This document shows positions 41,919 through 43,261 of a DNA stretch of 43,261 nt, piece by piece. Below the pieces are notes generated by a model, which saw only the letters and a list, made by a program, of their open reading frames with translations, did no database searches and was not told where the DNA came from. Origin of the DNA: Ignavibacteriota bacterium (GTDB lineage Bacteria; Bacteroidota; Ignavibacteria; UBA10030); NCBI GenBank assembly GCA_003162695.1, contig PMML01000078.1, positions 1 to 43,261 on the forward strand, in the 5' to 3' direction. The position numbers were made by a program, and so were the translations under genes. How positions within the stretch are numbered: position 1 is the stretch's first letter; each line of letters opens with the position of its first letter.

Positions 41919-41956
41919 TTGACAGCAATCCTCAATTACTGTATATTATTACAGTA
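41919..41956 (+). promoter_or_regulatory. SOS-controlled promoter of DUF3795-lexA with a LexA box
   Basis: TTGACA at 41919-41924, 17 bp, TATATT at 41942-41947: near-consensus sigma70 promoter. Over the -10 lies TACTGTATATTATTACAGTA (41937-41956), which keeps CTGT-N8-ACAG and the whole outer frame of the E. coli SOS box. LexA bound there would block RNA polymerase, so the operon should be self-repressed and induced by DNA damage. Confidence 0.92.
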
Positions 41957-41960
41957 TTCA

Positions 41961-41984
41961 TAATTACAGTATAAATTTATACAG
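41961..41984 (+). promoter_or_regulatory. Second dyad downstream of the SOS box
   Basis: GTATAAATTTATAC at 41969-41982 is a perfect 14-bp palindrome, set in ATTACAGTAT...ATACAG, whose left part repeats the ATTACAGTAT of the SOS box 15 bases upstream. It may be a second, weaker LexA site or an mRNA hairpin just before the ribosome site AGGAGG (41985-41990). Confidence 0.5.
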
Positions 41985-41994
41985 AGGAGGAAAA

Positions 41995-42291
41995 ATGGAA
42001 TCGCTTATTTCAGCTTGCGGCTTGGATTGCTCCGTATGCCCATGGTACCCGAATACATGCAGCGGATGTTTTTCCGTCAAAGGATCGACCTTCTGGGCCA
42101 AAGAAGCATTGCCGGGCAAAACCTGCGCGTTATTCAACTGCGCGGTTAACGAGAGAGGCTATAAAAACTGCGGCGGGTGTGCAGAATTACCGTGCAAGAA
42201 ATTCGTCGAATTGAAGGATCCCAATACATCTCAGGAAGAGCATCTGGCATCGATTCATGTAAGAGCAGCACGTCTGAAAGGAATACAATGA
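41995..42291 (+). CDS. DUF3795 cysteine-rich protein, SOS operon
   Basis: A 98-residue protein of the DUF3795 family, function unknown. It has ten Cys, mostly in pairs: CGLDCSVCPWYPNTCSGC at the N-terminus and CALFNC, CGGCAELPC later, which suggests one or two metal sites (zinc or iron-sulfur). ATG 41995 has a perfect AGGAGG. It overlaps lexA by four bases and is the first gene behind the LexA box, so it must be co-expressed with lexA and damage-inducible. Confidence 0.88.
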   Translation: MESLISACGLDCSVCPWYPNTCSGCFSVKGSTFWAKEALPGKTCALFNCAVNERGYKNCGGCAELPCKKFVELKDPNTSQEEHLASIHVRAARLKGIQ

Positions 42292-42959
42292 AAACGGCAC
42301 AACAGACAAATCAGAAGAACGCAGTACTGACAAAAATACAGCAGAACGTTTTGAATGTCATCCGCGAATTTATGGAAAACAATTCGTATCCCCCGACTTT
42401 ATCTGAACTCGGACAGGCGCTGCATATTAACATCAATGCAGTCCGGGATCATCTGCATGCACTTGAGCGCAAACAAGTTCTTCGATGCATTCCCAATATT
42501 TCGCGCGGCATCGAACTTCTCCATGCAAAACCGGAAGGGATCCCGATCTATGGTTTTGTTCCGGCCGGTCATCCGTTTATGTCGCAGGAGAATATCGTCG
42601 ATACGTTTGAAATACGCAGATACATCTCTGCTTCGAATAATGTGTTCGGCCTGTATGTTCGGGGTGACAGCATGAAGGATGCCCAGATTGCCACAGGCGA
42701 TCTTCTTTTTGTAGATCCGGATGTTGAGGCGAGAGACGGCAGGATGGTTGTTGCGCTGGTGGAAGGAGAACCGACCGTGAAATGGCTTCAAAAGGAAGGT
42801 TCGACAATCTCACTTGTACCTGCAAACAAAAAGTACAAACCTATCGTCGTGGATAAAAACGATGAGAATTTCAAGATTGTAGGAGTCGTCGTAGGTATGA
42901 TTCGCGCGATGGACAAACTGCGAATCGACAAAATGGTGAATCTTAAAAAGGCGTCATGA
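42288..42959 (+). CDS. lexA: LexA repressor
   Basis: SOS repressor, 223 residues from ATG 42288 (ATGA overlap with DUF3795; the frame open to 42177 is a shadow). The winged-helix DNA-binding domain is at about 14-75 (QQNVLNVIREFMENNSYPPTLSELGQAL). The self-cleavage bond is Ala93-Gly94 in VPAGHP; the catalytic dyad is Ser128 in GDSMKDA and Lys165 in EPTVKWL, so RecA-stimulated cleavage should work. It is probably the protein that binds the box at 41937-41956. A second ORF overlaps its stop codon. Confidence 0.95.
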   Translation: MKTAQQTNQKNAVLTKIQQNVLNVIREFMENNSYPPTLSELGQALHININAVRDHLHALERKQVLRCIPNISRGIELLHAKPEGIPIYGFVPAGHPFMSQENIVDTFEIRRYISASNNVFGLYVRGDSMKDAQIATGDLLFVDPDVEARDGRMVVALVEGEPTVKWLQKEGSTISLVPANKKYKPIVVDKNDENFKIVGVVVGMIRAMDKLRIDKMVNLKKAS

Positions 42960-43021
42960 TATCGGTAGAGCTTTATATTGTTGAAGAAGAATGGTTGGGA
43001 GGGAAAAGGCAGGGGGGATAG
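42956..43021 (+). CDS. Short ORF overlapping the lexA stop codon
   Basis: An ATGA overlap opens a 21-codon frame (MISVELYIVEEEWLGG and five more residues) ending at TAG 43019. The overlap style matches the coupling of the two genes before it, so this could be a damaged start of a former third SOS gene, or chance. No family can be recognised. Confidence 0.25.
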   Translation: MISVELYIVEEEWLGGKRQGG

Positions 43022-43261
43022 TTTTTACGGAGTCTCATGATCTTCCCTGCAGCCGCGGGCGGTGACCGCGGAGAATTTCTGACGTCACCCGCCTGAATGA
43101 CTGAGTCATCAGTCGGGCAGGGCACCGTCGGCTGCAAAAACAACGGTACATCAAAATACACTAAGTTACAATAAACCACTTGCATTTAATTTGAAAATAA
43201 TATAAGCTACCAGCAGTAAGGGAAATACAAGCGAAGCTCACGGAAGGTGGGCATCAGATTC
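43022..43261. other. Non-coding region with large inverted-repeat structure
   Basis: No gene is visible to the window end. 43049-43135 can fold into one structure: outer GCAGCCG/CGGCTGC (43049-43055 with 43129-43135), GGCGGTGA/TCACCCGCC (43058-43065 with 43085-43093, one bulge), and ATGAC-TGA-GTCAT (43097-43109). CCGCCTGAATGACTG at 43089-43103 also occurs in repeat copy C. An AT-rich stretch follows (43140-43205). Confidence 0.55.

Noticed and set aside
42177-42287. 37-residue N-terminal extension of LexA
   Set aside because: It overlaps DUF3795 in another frame; ATG 42288 in an ATGA overlap gives a standard LexA N-terminus.

Overview
The window is a gene-dense stretch of chromosome from a Gram-negative bacterium, not a plasmid, phage or island. 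Lipid A Kdo transferase (waaA), predicted outer-membrane proteins and a full-length dsbD imply an outer membrane. Families such as DUF4139, DUF2911, DUF1460, DUF4395, a Bacteroidota/Chlorobi-style omega subunit, and the yicC-gmk-rpoZ-coaBC order suggest the FCB group (Bacteroidota/Chlorobiota/Ignavibacteria side). That placement is inferred from gene content, not proven. Shine-Dalgarno sequences are often weak or missing, yet several promoters look like ordinary sigma70 sites (TTGACA, 16-17 bp, TATATT).

Layout. 1-5.4 kb (+): tail of a membrane protein, an outer-membrane-like protein, a secreted cell-wall amidase, a short secreted or remnant protein, and argH with a clear terminator. 5.6-9.3 kb (-): response regulator, CPBP protease, PAP2-like protein, DUF4139 protein. 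9.4-15.8 kb (+): rsgA, a very unusual superfamily-1 helicase-like protein, a CNNM/HlyC transporter-like protein, and DUF72. 15.9-23.7 kb (-): priA, larC, waaA, a HEAGH membrane protein, rqcH. 23.9-39.5 kb (+): yicC-gmk-rpoZ-coaBC-udg, a ferritin-like/VIT1 iron protein, dnaB, DUF1460 amidase-like, macrodomain, tandem DUF2911, CDGSH protein, then the sulfur operon metY-cysK, and DUF4395, thioredoxin-like and DsbD redox genes. 39.7-41.6 kb (-): a CPBP protease and a membrane protein. 42-43 kb (+): a DUF3795-lexA operon under an Escherichia-type SOS box.

Two things stand out. First, the leader of the methionine/cysteine operon metY-cysK (33.63-34.02 kb) seems to carry two sensors in series: a 47-codon ORF with seven Cys codons in a run of eight, whose stop codon touches a multi-helix RNA resembling the SAM-I riboswitch clan, followed by a strong intrinsic terminator. 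This would join a cysteine signal and a SAM signal on one transcript. Second, eight intergenic gaps are filled, often exactly from stop codon to start codon, by a composite dispersed repeat. It is built from a conserved hairpin block, arrays of 7-mers, arrays of 8-mers, and 15-mer units. Some copies supply the start codon, stop codon or last codons of the neighbouring gene.

No tRNA, rRNA, CRISPR array, transposase or integrase gene was recognised.
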